Below are positions 16,747-25,932 of a stretch of DNA of 64,000 bases, one piece after another (within the stretch, counting starts at the first letter, position 1; every line of letters begins with the position of its first letter). Below the pieces are notes generated by a model that did no database searches, had not been told where the DNA came from, and saw only the letters and a list, made by a program, of their open reading frames with translations. The stretch is taken from positions 372,001 through 436,000 of the forward strand of contig NZ_JANUEQ010000001.1 in NCBI RefSeq assembly GCF_024807845.1, given 5' to 3'. Source of the stretch: Klebsiella sp. BIGb0407. GTDB lineage: Bacteria; Pseudomonadota; Gammaproteobacteria; Enterobacterales; Enterobacteriaceae. The translations under genes and the position numbers were made by a program.

Positions 16747-17484
16747 ATGGCAGAGATCTGTATACAAGTGATTAATCCCAATACTAACCCCGGGATGACC
16801 GAAACCATTGCCCGTGCGGCGCGCAAAGTGGCAGCGCCGGGAACGAAAATCCTGGCCGTATGCCCGGACGACGGCGTGCCCTCTATCGAAAGCCATTTTG
16901 ACGAGGCGATTGCCGCCATCGGGGTGCTGGAACAGGTAAAAGCGGGGCGACAGCAGGGTGTTTCCGGGCACATTATCGCCTGTTTTGGCGATCCGGGCTT
17001 ACTGGCGGCGCGTGAACTGGCACAGGGGCCTGTCATAGGTATTGCCGAAGCGGCGATGCATATGGCGACCCTGGTTGCGACGCGTTTCTCGGTTGTCACC
17101 ACGCTGCCACGCACGCTGATTATCGCCCGCCATCTGGTGCATCAGTACGGTTTTCAGAACCACTGTGCCGCACTGCATGCCATTGACTTACCGGTACTTT
17201 CGCTTGAAGACGGCAGCGGTCTGGCGCAGGAGAAAGTCCGTGCGCGCTGTATCCGGGCAGTAAAAGAGGACGGTAGCGGGGCGATTGTACTGGGGTGTGG
17301 CGGTATGGCGACCCTGGCCGGGGAACTGACTCTGGAGCTCCAGGTTCCGGTGATCGACGGGGTTAGCGCCGCCGTGAAAATGGTGGAGTCCCTGGTAGCG
17401 TTAGGTCTGACAACCAGTAAACGGGGAGATCTCGCTTTCCCTGAGACAAAAATATTAAGCGGCAAATTTCAAAGACTCAATTAA
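16747..17484 (+). CDS. hpxA: HpxA: allantoin racemase
   Basis: 245 residues, Asp/Glu/hydantoin racemase superfamily. The two catalytic cysteines of the family appear in HIIACFGDPGL (first half) and IVLGCGGMA (second half). The N-terminus reads VINPNTNPGMTETI. It interconverts allantoin enantiomers so that both can be hydrolysed. Its stop precedes the hpxB start by 11 bases. In Klebsiella a GntR gene (hpxS) precedes hpxA; none is seen here. Confidence 0.92.
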   Translation: MAEICIQVINPNTNPGMTETIARAARKVAAPGTKILAVCPDDGVPSIESHFDEAIAAIGVLEQVKAGRQQGVSGHIIACFGDPGLLAARELAQGPVIGIAEAAMHMATLVATRFSVVTTLPRTLIIARHLVHQYGFQNHCAALHAIDLPVLSLEDGSGLAQEKVRARCIRAVKEDGSGAIVLGCGGMATLAGELTLELQVPVIDGVSAAVKMVESLVALGLTTSKRGDLAFPETKILSGKFQRLN

Positions 17485-17495
17485 GGATGGCGTCC

Positions 17496-18425
17496 ATGCT
17501 TACAGAACAACATTACCCACGTGATATGAGGGGATATGCCGGAAAGCCACCCCATGCTCGCTGGCCCGGTCAGGCACGTATTGCCGTGCAGTTTGTGCTT
17601 AATTATGAGGAAGGCGCAGAGAACCATGTTCTGCATGGTGATGCTGGCTCAGAGCAGTTTCTCTCCGATATTATCGGGGCGGCGAGCTATGACGCGAGGC
17701 ATATGTCGATGGACTCATTATATGAGTATGGGAGCCGCGCCGGATTCTGGCGTATTCACCAGGCATTTCGTGAGCGTGGACTACCGCTGACGGTATTTGG
17801 CGTGGGTATGGCACTGGCCAGGCACCCTGATATTGTCGAGGCGATTAAAGCCGCCGACTACGATGTCGTCAGTCACGGCTGGCGCTGGATCCATTATCAG
17901 CATATGGATATCGACCAGGAACGTGAACATTTGCAAAAAGCGGTGCATGTATTAACCGATCTGTTCGGCAAGTCACCCACCGGCTGGTATACCGGTCGCG
18001 ACAGCCCGAATACGCGTCAGCTAGTTGCTGAACACGGCGGGTTTGATTACGACAGCGACTATTATGGGGATGATTTGCCCTTCTGGACCGAAGTGCAATG
18101 CCGCGATGGCTCACAAAAACCCCATCTGGTCGTGCCTTATACCCTCGATACCAATGATATGCGTTTTGCTACCGCGCAAGGATTTAATACCGCCGAGCAA
18201 TTCTATACTTATCTGAAAGACAGTTTTGACGTGTTGTATGAAGAGGGAGAGCATGCCCCGAAAATGATGTCCGTGGGGATGCATTGTCGTCTGTTAGGGC
18301 GGCCCGGTCGTTTTCGGGCGCTGCAACGTTTTCTCGATTATATCCAGCAGCATGAGAAGGTCTGGGTGTGTACGCGCCAGCAGATTGCCGATCACTGGCG
18401 TAAAGAGCATCCCTTCCGTCCATAG
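17496..18425 (+). CDS. hpxB: HpxB: allantoinase (PuuE type)
   Basis: 309 residues from the ATG at 17496, which has AAGGA seven bases upstream. An ATG at 17487 overlaps that ribosome site. It belongs to the polysaccharide-deacetylase fold group of allantoinases (PuuE), not the amidohydrolase type. Motifs include NYEEGAENHVLHGD, EYGSRAGFWRI, VVSHGWRWIHYQHM, GWYTGRDSPNTR and MMSVGMHCRLLGRPGR. It opens S-allantoin to allantoate, the HpxK substrate. A terminator hairpin follows. Confidence 0.93.
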   Translation: MLTEQHYPRDMRGYAGKPPHARWPGQARIAVQFVLNYEEGAENHVLHGDAGSEQFLSDIIGAASYDARHMSMDSLYEYGSRAGFWRIHQAFRERGLPLTVFGVGMALARHPDIVEAIKAADYDVVSHGWRWIHYQHMDIDQEREHLQKAVHVLTDLFGKSPTGWYTGRDSPNTRQLVAEHGGFDYDSDYYGDDLPFWTEVQCRDGSQKPHLVVPYTLDTNDMRFATAQGFNTAEQFYTYLKDSFDVLYEEGEHAPKMMSVGMHCRLLGRPGRFRALQRFLDYIQQHEKVWVCTRQQIADHWRKEHPFRP

Positions 18426-18428
18426 TCT

Positions 18429-18466
18429 CTATAACCCGGCTAAGTACTCTTCGCCGGGTTATAGAC
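18429..18466. terminator. Hairpin between hpxB and the convergent MFS gene
   Basis: CTATAACCCGGC and GCCGGGTTATAG form a 12-bp stem just after the hpxB stop. Confidence 0.75.
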
Positions 18467-18548
18467 CCGCTATGCATATTGTGGCGATAATGAAATCAAG
18501 CAAATTCTGGAGGATCGCAACAGTCCCATTCACCCCTTTTTTTATTTT

Positions 18549-19679
18549 TCATCGTTGATGAGTTGACGATTTTATAAGCGTCAGTGCCACTGTGGCTAGC
18601 ATAAGAAAGAGCGCAGAAATATAAAGCAGTGTTGACTGAGCAACGTGCTGCGATGACATTCCGGCAATAATCGGGCCAAGCCCTGCGCCTATATCCCGCC
18701 AGACAGCATTGTTTGCAAGTTCAGTAAGGCGATGCTCATCAGAGGTACTGTCTGCGACAATAACCGGAACAAGCGGCAGCTGTATTGCCCGGAGAATAAG
18801 AATGGCAACCGGTGCGATGTATATCCATTCATAACCATAGAGGATCAGAAAAAGACAAGTTATCCCAGAGAATCCCGTGAGCATTCTCCTTGCGCCGAAC
18901 CTGAGCGCAAGATGCCCTCCCAAAGGACTGAAGAACACTTCAAAGGCATAGCGTGACGCCATGATTAAACATGCGCTGATGACAGCGTGCGTATTGTCCG
19001 TATAGCGGAAGACGGCGGCAAGGCTGAAGATAAAAAGACCGTCTATCACTACTCCCTCGACAAACGACCAGACTGAAATAGTTGAAGGAAGCGACACGTT
19101 TTTTTTCTTTGCAAAACGCTGATACTGAGTGGGTTTAACAAAAAATGACAGGCTAAAGGCGAGTAGTGAGATAAGGGCGAGCACAAGATAGGCCTGCTCA
19201 ATCCCATATGACCAGACGATGATGGAGCAGACAGGAAGCAGCAGCATCTGGCCAGACGAAATCAGCGATCGGGAAGAACCTGCGGCTTTGCTCCGGGCAT
19301 GACGGTCAGATGTGGCTGTCGCCTGCGTGGACAAATTCATGCCCGCAAAAGACAGTCCCCATATTATCCGGATAATAAGCAGCAGAGCGAAACCTTTTAA
19401 ATATATATACCCGAGACAGCACAATAAGGTGCCAATTGAAGAGAGTTGACAAACTAACCGGTCACCCCAACGGTTGTAAAGCCGGACAACGTAGCTGTAT
19501 CCGAATATTCTAATAATTCGGTTCGCGGCCAGCAGTATTCCAGCTTCCGCCAGGGACACGCTGAAGAAATCATGGAACATGGGCAATACTATATAAAGTA
19601 ACGTATCACCTGGCCCGCAACAGGCAAGAATGATGGCGGTTTTTTTGTAATCGGGTAAGTTCTGCATCCAGCGAAACAT
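18549..19679 (-). CDS. MFS transporter, substrate unknown
   Basis: 376 residues with about twelve hydrophobic helices. The loop between helices 2 and 3 has RLYNRWGDRLVC, a variant of the MFS GxxxDRxGRR signature, and LRFGARRM occupies the equivalent position in the second half. It is not a purine permease family (NCS1, NCS2 or UraA type), so a role in purine uptake is unproven. It lies with a DMT exporter and a MocR regulator, a block that splits the hpx genes. Confidence 0.8.
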   Translation of the reverse strand: MFRWMQNLPDYKKTAIILACCGPGDTLLYIVLPMFHDFFSVSLAEAGILLAANRIIRIFGYSYVVRLYNRWGDRLVCQLSSIGTLLCCLGYIYLKGFALLLIIRIIWGLSFAGMNLSTQATATSDRHARSKAAGSSRSLISSGQMLLLPVCSIIVWSYGIEQAYLVLALISLLAFSLSFFVKPTQYQRFAKKKNVSLPSTISVWSFVEGVVIDGLFIFSLAAVFRYTDNTHAVISACLIMASRYAFEVFFSPLGGHLALRFGARRMLTGFSGITCLFLILYGYEWIYIAPVAILILRAIQLPLVPVIVADSTSDEHRLTELANNAVWRDIGAGLGPIIAGMSSQHVAQSTLLYISALFLMLATVALTLIKSSTHQR

Positions 19680-19782
19680 CTGTTATTTCCATATTTTAAG
19701 GTAGTTACAGTGTATTCTTTGAAGCTTTAATGTGCAGCTACAGCAGATGGCGGGTATGTCTGCAGTTACTGACGGTAGGACG

Positions 19783-20673
19783 CTATCGGGAAAATTTACG
19801 CGAGCCTATGACGCACAGGATGACACCTAGCGTAATCAACACCATGAGTGGACTGACTTCCTCATGCAACAGTGTGGCTGACAGACCCAGCCCGAAGAAA
19901 GGCTGAAGAAGCTGTAGCTGGCCGACAGCAGCAATCCCGCCGGTTGCCAGTCCCTTGTACCAGAAAATAAAGCCAATCAGCATGCTGAACAGGGATACAT
20001 ACCCCAGCGCTACCCAGGCAGATATTCCGATACCGGTAAATGTGGCAGGCATTGTGATGAATGACGCAACCAGCATAAATGGCAGAGAGAGGATCAACGA
20101 CCAACTGATGACCTGCCATCCACCCAGGACGCGGGTGAGTTTTGCGCCTTCGGCATAGCCCAAACCACAGGCTACCACCGCTGCGAGCATGAGAAGACAG
20201 CCGGTGGGTGAGATTACCCCGCTTTGTGAGAGGGCAAACCCCATGACGAGCAGACTACCCAGCACCGAAAAAATCCAGAAGGCCGTCCCGGGACGTTCAC
20301 CCCCACGCAGGACGCCAAAAATTGCGGTACTCAGCGGCAGAAGACCCAGAAAAACGATTGAGTGGGCAGAGGTCACGTGCTGTAACGCCATCGCCGTTAG
20401 CAACGGGAAACCGATAATGACGCCCAGAGAAACGATGATGAGTGGCACAATCTGCGAGGCTTGCGGGCGTTTTTCACGAAAACCATAAATCAGCATAATG
20501 GCCAGCACACCGGCAATCGATGCTCTCAGGAAGGTCAGGAAAAAGGGATCCATATCGAGAACGGCTACGCGAGTAGCCGGTAGCGAGCCACTAAAAATGA
20601 TAACCCCCAGCAACCCGTTGACCCATCCGGAAACCGAGCCAGGGTCGGTTTTATGATTCACTGTATTCACCAC
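19783..20673 (-). CDS. DMT-family transporter (EamA type)
   Basis: 296 residues, ten predicted membrane helices formed by two EamA repeats. It starts at GTG (20673) with a GAGG ribosome site. EamA proteins usually export amino acids or related metabolites. It is divergent from the MocR-type regulator at 20782, a common pairing in which the PLP-binding regulator controls the exporter. The true substrate is unknown. Confidence 0.87.
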   Translation of the reverse strand: MVNTVNHKTDPGSVSGWVNGLLGVIIFSGSLPATRVAVLDMDPFFLTFLRASIAGVLAIMLIYGFREKRPQASQIVPLIIVSLGVIIGFPLLTAMALQHVTSAHSIVFLGLLPLSTAIFGVLRGGERPGTAFWIFSVLGSLLVMGFALSQSGVISPTGCLLMLAAVVACGLGYAEGAKLTRVLGGWQVISWSLILSLPFMLVASFITMPATFTGIGISAWVALGYVSLFSMLIGFIFWYKGLATGGIAAVGQLQLLQPFFGLGLSATLLHEEVSPLMVLITLGVILCVIGSRKFSR

Positions 20674-20737
20674 TGCAACCTCACTTTCTATATTGTTGTC
20701 GCTCGCAGGCTTGAGCGCTTGTGAGGGGAATGGTACG

Positions 20738-20761
20738 CTTGATTATTCAGTACAATCAAAT
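20738..20761. promoter_or_regulatory. Candidate MocR operator
   Basis: TTGATT-9-AATCAA forms an inverted repeat in the 108-base divergent gap between the exporter and the MocR regulator. It is the only symmetric element I see there. Confidence 0.4.
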
Positions 20762-20781
20762 TATTGTCATGGATACATTTG

Positions 20782-22116
20782 ATGAAAGCACGCTATAAAT
20801 CCATTGTGGATATCTTTGCAGACAGGATCCGAAACGGGGATATCCCCTCCGGTACACGTTTACCGACACACAGAGCACTCTCTGCACAGGAACATATCTC
20901 TCTGGCTACCGCGACCAGGGTTTACACTGAGCTGGAAGCTATGGGGCTGGTCAGTGGAGAAACCGGAAGGGGGACATTTGTCAGGGAAATTTCGTTGCCT
21001 TACGGTCACGGGATTGACCAGCATGCTGTGGCTACAGATGTGCTTGACCTGAATTTTAACTATCCATCGCTTCCCGGGCAGGGGGAGCTACTACGTGAAG
21101 CTCTGCGACAGGTCGCCGCCTCCGGGGATATTGAATCCCTTCTTCGTTACCAACCCCATGCAGGCAGGATGACTGAACGGGAGATTATCGCGGCTCACAT
21201 TGCAGGCCCGGGATTCCAGCCTGAAGCAGAAAATGTGGTGATCGTGAACGGTGCGCAACACGGACTGACTATCACCGTGATGGGTATGCTGCGACCGGGA
21301 GATGTTGTAGCTGTTGATGCACTGACCTATCCCGGTTTTAAAGTACTGGCCGAATTGTACCATCTGGAACTTATAGCCATACCTGCCCTGGCAGATGGCC
21401 CGGATTTATCTGCACTGGAAGCGTTATGCCAGAAGAGGCATGTCAGGGCAGTCTATACCATGCCTACATTGCATAATCCCCTTGGCTGGTTGCTCAGCCA
21501 CAGTCAGCGAAAAAAAATGGCCGATATTGCGAGAAAGTATGATCTCCTCGTGATTGAAGACACCGCTTATGGCTATCTCATCCGCAGACCACCGCCGCCT
21601 GTTGCGAGTTATGCACCCGAACGAACCGTTTATATCACCGGGTTCTCAAAGAACGTGGCTACTGGCCTGAGAGTGGGAGCCGTAGTCTGCCCGACATCGT
21701 ATCGGCCTGCACTGGAAAGAGCGGTCAGGGCGACCACCTGGAATACACCTTCAGTGATGACAACACTGGTATGTAACTGGATACAGGATGGCACGGTTGC
21801 CCGTTTTGAAACACTGAAACGGCGGGACGCGCGCCAGCGGCAGGCGGAGTTAAGATGCACATTGGGGGATATTCCCTGTATTGCGCATCCGAACTCATAT
21901 TTTGCCTGGCTTCCTTTGCCGGACGATGCAAGAGCGGACAGGGTCGCCAGGGCGCTGATGGACTGCAATATTTCCGTCTCAACCGCAGAGCCTTTCTGTA
22001 CCTCACTTGTTGTTCCTCAGGCGCTCCGACTCGCTCTTGGATCAATTGCAATTGAGAAGTTACATCACGCGTTGCTTAAAGTCCGTGAAGCCGTTCAGTC
22101 TGAACAGTATCGTTAA
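20782..22116 (+). CDS. MocR-type (GntR/aminotransferase) transcriptional regulator
   Basis: About 444 residues from the ATG at 20782; an in-frame TTG at 20764 is also possible, and no ribosome site is clear for either. The N-terminal GntR winged helix (IVDIFADRIRNGDIPSGTRLPTHRALSAQ) is followed by a fold-type I aminotransferase domain. The PLP lysine lies in YITGFSKNVATGLRVG, with the aspartate in VIEDTAYGYL. Such regulators sense PLP or an aminated ligand. It is divergent from the EamA exporter, its likely target. Confidence 0.9.
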   Translation: MKARYKSIVDIFADRIRNGDIPSGTRLPTHRALSAQEHISLATATRVYTELEAMGLVSGETGRGTFVREISLPYGHGIDQHAVATDVLDLNFNYPSLPGQGELLREALRQVAASGDIESLLRYQPHAGRMTEREIIAAHIAGPGFQPEAENVVIVNGAQHGLTITVMGMLRPGDVVAVDALTYPGFKVLAELYHLELIAIPALADGPDLSALEALCQKRHVRAVYTMPTLHNPLGWLLSHSQRKKMADIARKYDLLVIEDTAYGYLIRRPPPPVASYAPERTVYITGFSKNVATGLRVGAVVCPTSYRPALERAVRATTWNTPSVMTTLVCNWIQDGTVARFETLKRRDARQRQAELRCTLGDIPCIAHPNSYFAWLPLPDDARADRVARALMDCNISVSTAEPFCTSLVVPQALRLALGSIAIEKLHHALLKVREAVQSEQYR

Positions 22117-22139
22117 CCTGTTATCCACATATGACATTT

Positions 22140-22169
22140 CCGCCTCGCTCATAGCAGCTTGTCAGGCGG
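22140..22169. terminator. Weak hairpin between the MocR gene and hpxZ
   Basis: CCGCCT and AGGCGG can pair in the gap between convergent genes. The stem is short, the loop is long and there is no T-run. Confidence 0.3.
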
Positions 22170-22189
22170 TGTCCGGGCAATGACCAGAA

Positions 22190-22573
22190 TTAACGCATCA
22201 GGCTGACCTGGGCGGCAACAATGCGCCAGCCCTCGGGGAAACGCACCCAGGTTTGCTGCTGACGGCCAATGCTGGCGCTACCTTCACGCGTAAATTCAGT
22301 ACTGCACACCGCATAATCTTCACCAAAAGTGGTGATGACGGTATGGCGTAATTCACGCTGTAGTCCGGCAGAAGGCCTGGCAGCACGGAAAGCCCGAATT
22401 TCATCGATACCGTAAAGATTTTCACCGGCACCCAGACGGACGGTACGTTTATCGTGCCAGAACAGTTCATCCAGCACCGGGATATCATTACTCACCAGCG
22501 CCTGTTCATAGCGATAAAAGGCGGTAGTTACCTCAGCCAGAACCTCTGGCTGATTAACCGTATCCTGAGTCAT
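22190..22573 (-). CDS. hpxZ: HpxZ: NTF2-like oxalurate-catabolism protein
   Basis: About 127 residues, SnoaL/NTF2-like (AtzH-type) fold: VTTAFYRYEQALVSNDIPVLDELFW at the N-terminus and WVRFPEGWRIVAAQVSLM at the C-terminus. The ATG at 22573 overlaps the hpxY stop codon (TGATG). The gene ends the hpxWXYZ operon. In Klebsiella this operon is needed for growth on oxalurate-derived nitrogen; the exact role of HpxZ is unclear. Confidence 0.88.
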   Translation of the reverse strand: MTQDTVNQPEVLAEVTTAFYRYEQALVSNDIPVLDELFWHDKRTVRLGAGENLYGIDEIRAFRAARPSAGLQRELRHTVITTFGEDYAVCSTEFTREGSASIGRQQQTWVRFPEGWRIVAAQVSLMR

Positions 22574-23970
22574 CACAGGGAAACCTCCGCAGGATTTGCA
22601 TTCGTGTAACCTGACGTTTCCAGTACCTGGGCGACCCGCAGACAGGCCTGTTCGTTAAACGGAGAGGCAATCAGCTGTACGCCTATCGGGCTTCCTGAAG
22701 CCGTGCGCAGCGGCACCGTAACGACGGGCAATCCGAGGAAAGAAATAGGCTGAGTGAGCATCCCCATACTGGCGCGTATCGGTAATGACTGGCCGTTGAT
22801 CTCCATATTTTGCTGACCGATAACCGTTGCGCTGCAGGGCGTTGCCGGGGCTATCAGCACATCGACGTGATTAAACAACTCAGCTACTAACTGTTGGGCA
22901 TGGCGACGGAAACGCTGGGCCTGCAGATACCAGGCGGAAGGGATCATCGCCCCGGCGAGCAAGCGTTCCCGGGAATGGGGTTCAAAACGTCCCGGTTCAC
23001 GCCGCAGTGCCGGTAAGTACTGATTACCGCCCTCGGAAGCGCTGATAATAAAGGCGGCAGAACGCGCCAGCTCCGCTTCCGGGAAAAGATACTCTTCCCG
23101 GGCGTTAAGAACCCGGGCAACCCGCGTCACCGCCGCCCGGGCATCATCATTACACCACTGAGAAAAATAACCGCCCAGCACGCCACAGCGCAAACCGTCC
23201 AGACCCTGCGTGAGCCGCGAATGGCTTAGCTCAACCGGCCTTTGTGCCTGAAAATCATCCTCAGAATCGTGACCCTGTAACGCATCGTAAACCGTGGCTA
23301 AGTCACTGACACTGCGGGTAAACGGGCCGATATGGTCAAGACTGGCAACAAATGGCTGGGTACCGGCGCGGGACAGGCGGCCAAAGGTTGGTTTTAGCCC
23401 AAAGATCCCGCACAGAGAAGCCGGAACACGGATCGAGCCATTGGTGTCACTGCCTAATGAAAAATGCACCAGACCGGCAGCAACAGCGGCGGCTGAACCT
23501 CCGGATGAACCCCCGGCAATACGCTGCAAATCATGGGGATTACGCGTCGCGCCGTAGTGGCTGTTTTCGGTGGTGAACCCATAGGCATAGGCATCCATAT
23601 TCAGCATGCCGGACAACAGACCGCCCGCCGCCTGAATTTGCCGTATCGCCCGGCTATCCTGACTTGCTGGCGATGAGTCACTGAACAGTTGTGCTCCCGC
23701 GAGGGTAGTTTCACCCGCGACATCAAACAGGTTTTTGACGGCATAGGGGATGCCCGCCAGCGCGGGTAAGGGTTGTTTTGTCCGGATCAGGGCATCAACC
23801 TTGTCGGCCTCCGCAAGCATGCGTGTTTCCGTGATATGCGTCCAGGCATTGAGATGGGGATTCACGCGGGCAATATCATCGAGAGTTATGCGGGCGATGT
23901 CTCGGGCACTCAGTTCACTGCCGGCGAGCGCATCCTGAATATCAGCAATAGTCATCTGATTAAGCTTCAT
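22573..23970 (-). CDS. hpxY: HpxY: AtzE-family amidase
   Basis: 465 residues, amidase-signature family. It carries the full Ser-cisSer-Lys site: lysine in [13 protein letters not shown], cis-serine in [16 protein letters not shown] and nucleophile serine in [17 protein letters not shown]. It is related to AtzE and GatA. With the small partner HpxX it forms a GatCA-like or AtzEG-like pair and probably acts on oxalurate or a downstream amide. It overlaps hpxX and hpxZ by a few bases each. Confidence 0.9.
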   Translation of the reverse strand: MKLNQMTIADIQDALAGSELSARDIARITLDDIARVNPHLNAWTHITETRMLAEADKVDALIRTKQPLPALAGIPYAVKNLFDVAGETTLAGAQLFSDSSPASQDSRAIRQIQAAGGLLSGMLNMDAYAYGFTTENSHYGATRNPHDLQRIAGGSSGGSAAAVAAGLVHFSLGSDTNGSIRVPASLCGIFGLKPTFGRLSRAGTQPFVASLDHIGPFTRSVSDLATVYDALQGHDSEDDFQAQRPVELSHSRLTQGLDGLRCGVLGGYFSQWCNDDARAAVTRVARVLNAREEYLFPEAELARSAAFIISASEGGNQYLPALRREPGRFEPHSRERLLAGAMIPSAWYLQAQRFRRHAQQLVAELFNHVDVLIAPATPCSATVIGQQNMEINGQSLPIRASMGMLTQPISFLGLPVVTVPLRTASGSPIGVQLIASPFNEQACLRVAQVLETSGYTNANPAEVSL

Positions 23971-24158
23971 GCCTTATATACCCCGGCTATTTCCACACGT
24001 TGATCCAGCGGGTAGTCCATCAGCGGTTCGGCCATGGCGGCAATGCGATTGAACTGCAGGCGTAATTCATTGCGGCGGGCATCATCCAGCTCCAGCGCGA
24101 GGATAAGTTCCATTTGCGTCAGCCAGGCGTTCCAGTCGGTTTCGGTTTGTTTCATCAT
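23967..24158 (-). CDS. hpxX: HpxX: small partner of the HpxY amidase (DUF4089/AtzG-like)
   Basis: 63 residues, helical, with an AGGAG ribosome site. The pattern WLTQMELILALELDDARRNELRLQFNRIAAMAEPLMDYPLD matches AtzG-like (DUF4089) proteins, which bind and activate AtzE-type amidases as GatC does GatA. It starts 6 bases after the hpxW stop and overlaps hpxY by 4 bases. Confidence 0.9.
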   Translation of the reverse strand: MMKQTETDWNAWLTQMELILALELDDARRNELRLQFNRIAAMAEPLMDYPLDQRVEIAGVYKA

Positions 24159-24164
24159 AGACTC

Positions 24165-25748
24165 CTAATATCCGGCGGCAGTGCCGTTACTACGGGGATC
24201 CGATGCCCCCTCAAGCAGGCCATTGGGGTGGCGTACAATCGCCCCGGCATGGCCCATGGCTTCGCTGAAATCAGCCAGAACTTCAACATCATGCCCGAGT
24301 TCTTGCAGACGGGTTATGCTTTGTGGTGAAAAACGACCTTCCAGCTTCAGCGAGTCAGAGGTTTGTCCCCAGGTTCGTCCGAGCAGCCAGCGCGGCCGGG
24401 AAATACTTTCCTGCAAGGGAACGCCCTGCAGAACGTAACGGGTAAAAATTGCCGCCTGGGTTTGCGGCTGACCATCGCCCCCCATTGAACCATACACCAT
24501 TACCCGCCCGTCATTCAGGCGCGCAGCGGCGGGATTCAAGGTATGGAAAGGCTGTTTACCCGGAGCCAGCGCCAGCAGATGCGCAGGATCAAGACTGAAC
24601 GACGCGCCGCGATTTTGCCAGACAATACCCGTATCCGGCAGGACGACACCGCTGCCAAATTCGTGATACAGGCTCTGAATAAATGAGACCGCCAGCCCGC
24701 TACTGTCTATCACTCCCATCCAGACGGTATCACCAGGGCCTTTGCCTGTACCCCAGGGCGCGGCCTGCTGGTCATCAATTTTATCTGCCATCTGTTGCAG
24801 CGCCTCGGGGGCTAACAGGCTCTGAATATCTGTATCGACATGCAACGGGTCGGTGATATGGGCATCCCGCAGGGAAAAAGCCAGCTTAGTGGCTTCAACA
24901 ATACGGTGCACCGTTTGTGCTTCATCGGCCTCGGTCATTGCCAGGCGGTCAGTGATGCCGAGGATCGCCAGGGATACCAGCCCCTGGGTAGGCGGCGCGA
25001 GATTCCACAGTTCTCCTTGCTGATGCTGTAGTTTTAAAGGAGTTGGGCGGCGGGCCTGATGCTTATGCAGATCGTTAAGCGTAACGGGGAGTCCGTATTT
25101 TGCCATACCCTCAGCCAGACGTTCTGCCAGCGTTCCGCGATAGAAGCTGTCGAGGCCGTCTTCGACAAGCAATTTTAGCGTCGAGGCCAGGGCTGGCTGA
25201 CGGAATAGACTTCCGGCTAGCGGAGGCTCATTGTTTACCAGAAAGGTCTCTGCAAAACCTGGCAAATGGCGAAGCTCATCAAGTTTACCGGTGGTTGCAC
25301 TGAATTGTGACGGTGTCACAGGAATGCCCCCGGCTGCATAATGAATCGCATCTTCCAGCAGGCGATCCAGCGGCAGTGACTGGCCGGTTAGCGTATGAGA
25401 AACCTTAAGAGCCTCATCCCAGCCGCTGACGGTTCCGGCAACGGTCAGTGCGGCCTGGGCACCACGATGTGGGATTTGTGTCAGACCACGATACGTTTCG
25501 GGTGTTGCCAGCGAACCGGCGGCTCCAGAGGCATCAATCGCGATAGGATCACCTTCCGGCGGGACGATAAGCCAGAAGCCGTCGCCGCCGAGCCCGTTCA
25601 TATGCGGATAAACGACGGCGATTGTTGCCGCGGCAGCGACCATCGCTTCTATAGCACTTCCTCCGTCGCGTAATACCGCAAGTGCACTTTGGCTTGCCAG
25701 ATGGTGGGGGGCGACCGCCATCCCCTGTACGGATACATTACTTTGCAT
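24165..25748 (-). CDS. hpxW: HpxW: oxamate amidohydrolase (gamma-glutamyltransferase fold)
   Basis: 527 residues, Ntn-hydrolase of the gamma-glutamyltranspeptidase family. The self-cleavage/nucleophile threonine is in GKGPGDTVWMGVID. The N-terminal half has MVAAAATIAVVYPHMNGLGGDGFW and the C-terminal subunit has YGSMGGDGQPQTQ. No signal peptide is present, unlike periplasmic GGT, which fits a cytoplasmic catabolic enzyme. Klebsiella HpxW hydrolyses oxamate to oxalate and ammonia. It is the first gene of the operon and follows a sigma-54 promoter (25783-25798) and a GAGGA ribosome site. Confidence 0.93.
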   Translation of the reverse strand: MQSNVSVQGMAVAPHHLASQSALAVLRDGGSAIEAMVAAAATIAVVYPHMNGLGGDGFWLIVPPEGDPIAIDASGAAGSLATPETYRGLTQIPHRGAQAALTVAGTVSGWDEALKVSHTLTGQSLPLDRLLEDAIHYAAGGIPVTPSQFSATTGKLDELRHLPGFAETFLVNNEPPLAGSLFRQPALASTLKLLVEDGLDSFYRGTLAERLAEGMAKYGLPVTLNDLHKHQARRPTPLKLQHQQGELWNLAPPTQGLVSLAILGITDRLAMTEADEAQTVHRIVEATKLAFSLRDAHITDPLHVDTDIQSLLAPEALQQMADKIDDQQAAPWGTGKGPGDTVWMGVIDSSGLAVSFIQSLYHEFGSGVVLPDTGIVWQNRGASFSLDPAHLLALAPGKQPFHTLNPAAARLNDGRVMVYGSMGGDGQPQTQAAIFTRYVLQGVPLQESISRPRWLLGRTWGQTSDSLKLEGRFSPQSITRLQELGHDVEVLADFSEAMGHAGAIVRHPNGLLEGASDPRSNGTAAGY

Positions 25749-25782
25749 GGGTTATCCTCATTACTCGTCGTACCGTAATGTC

Positions 25783-25798
25783 TGCAAAAGCTGTTCCA
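25783..25798 (-). promoter_or_regulatory. Sigma-54 promoter for hpxWXYZ
   Basis: The minus strand reads TGGAACAGCTTTTGCA: GG and GC correctly spaced and a good TTTTGCA -12 element. The start site is predicted near 25772, 24 bases before the hpxW ATG. Confidence 0.85.
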
Positions 25799-25932
25799 GG
25801 TTGAAAGTAAAGTTTCAGATAAGAGAATTGGCACGCATTGTGAAAGCATTGAATCCGTAAGACTTCAAACAACCCGAATCATTTTGGGCAGATAGCGGTA
25901 TAATTTGCTGAAACAAAAGTTACAGAGGATCT

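Noticed and set aside
25827-25842. TGGCACG-containing sequence upstream of hpxU as a sigma-54 promoter
   Set aside because: The -24 half is perfect but the -12 position has GA instead of GC. A TATAAT hexamer closer to hpxU is a better candidate.
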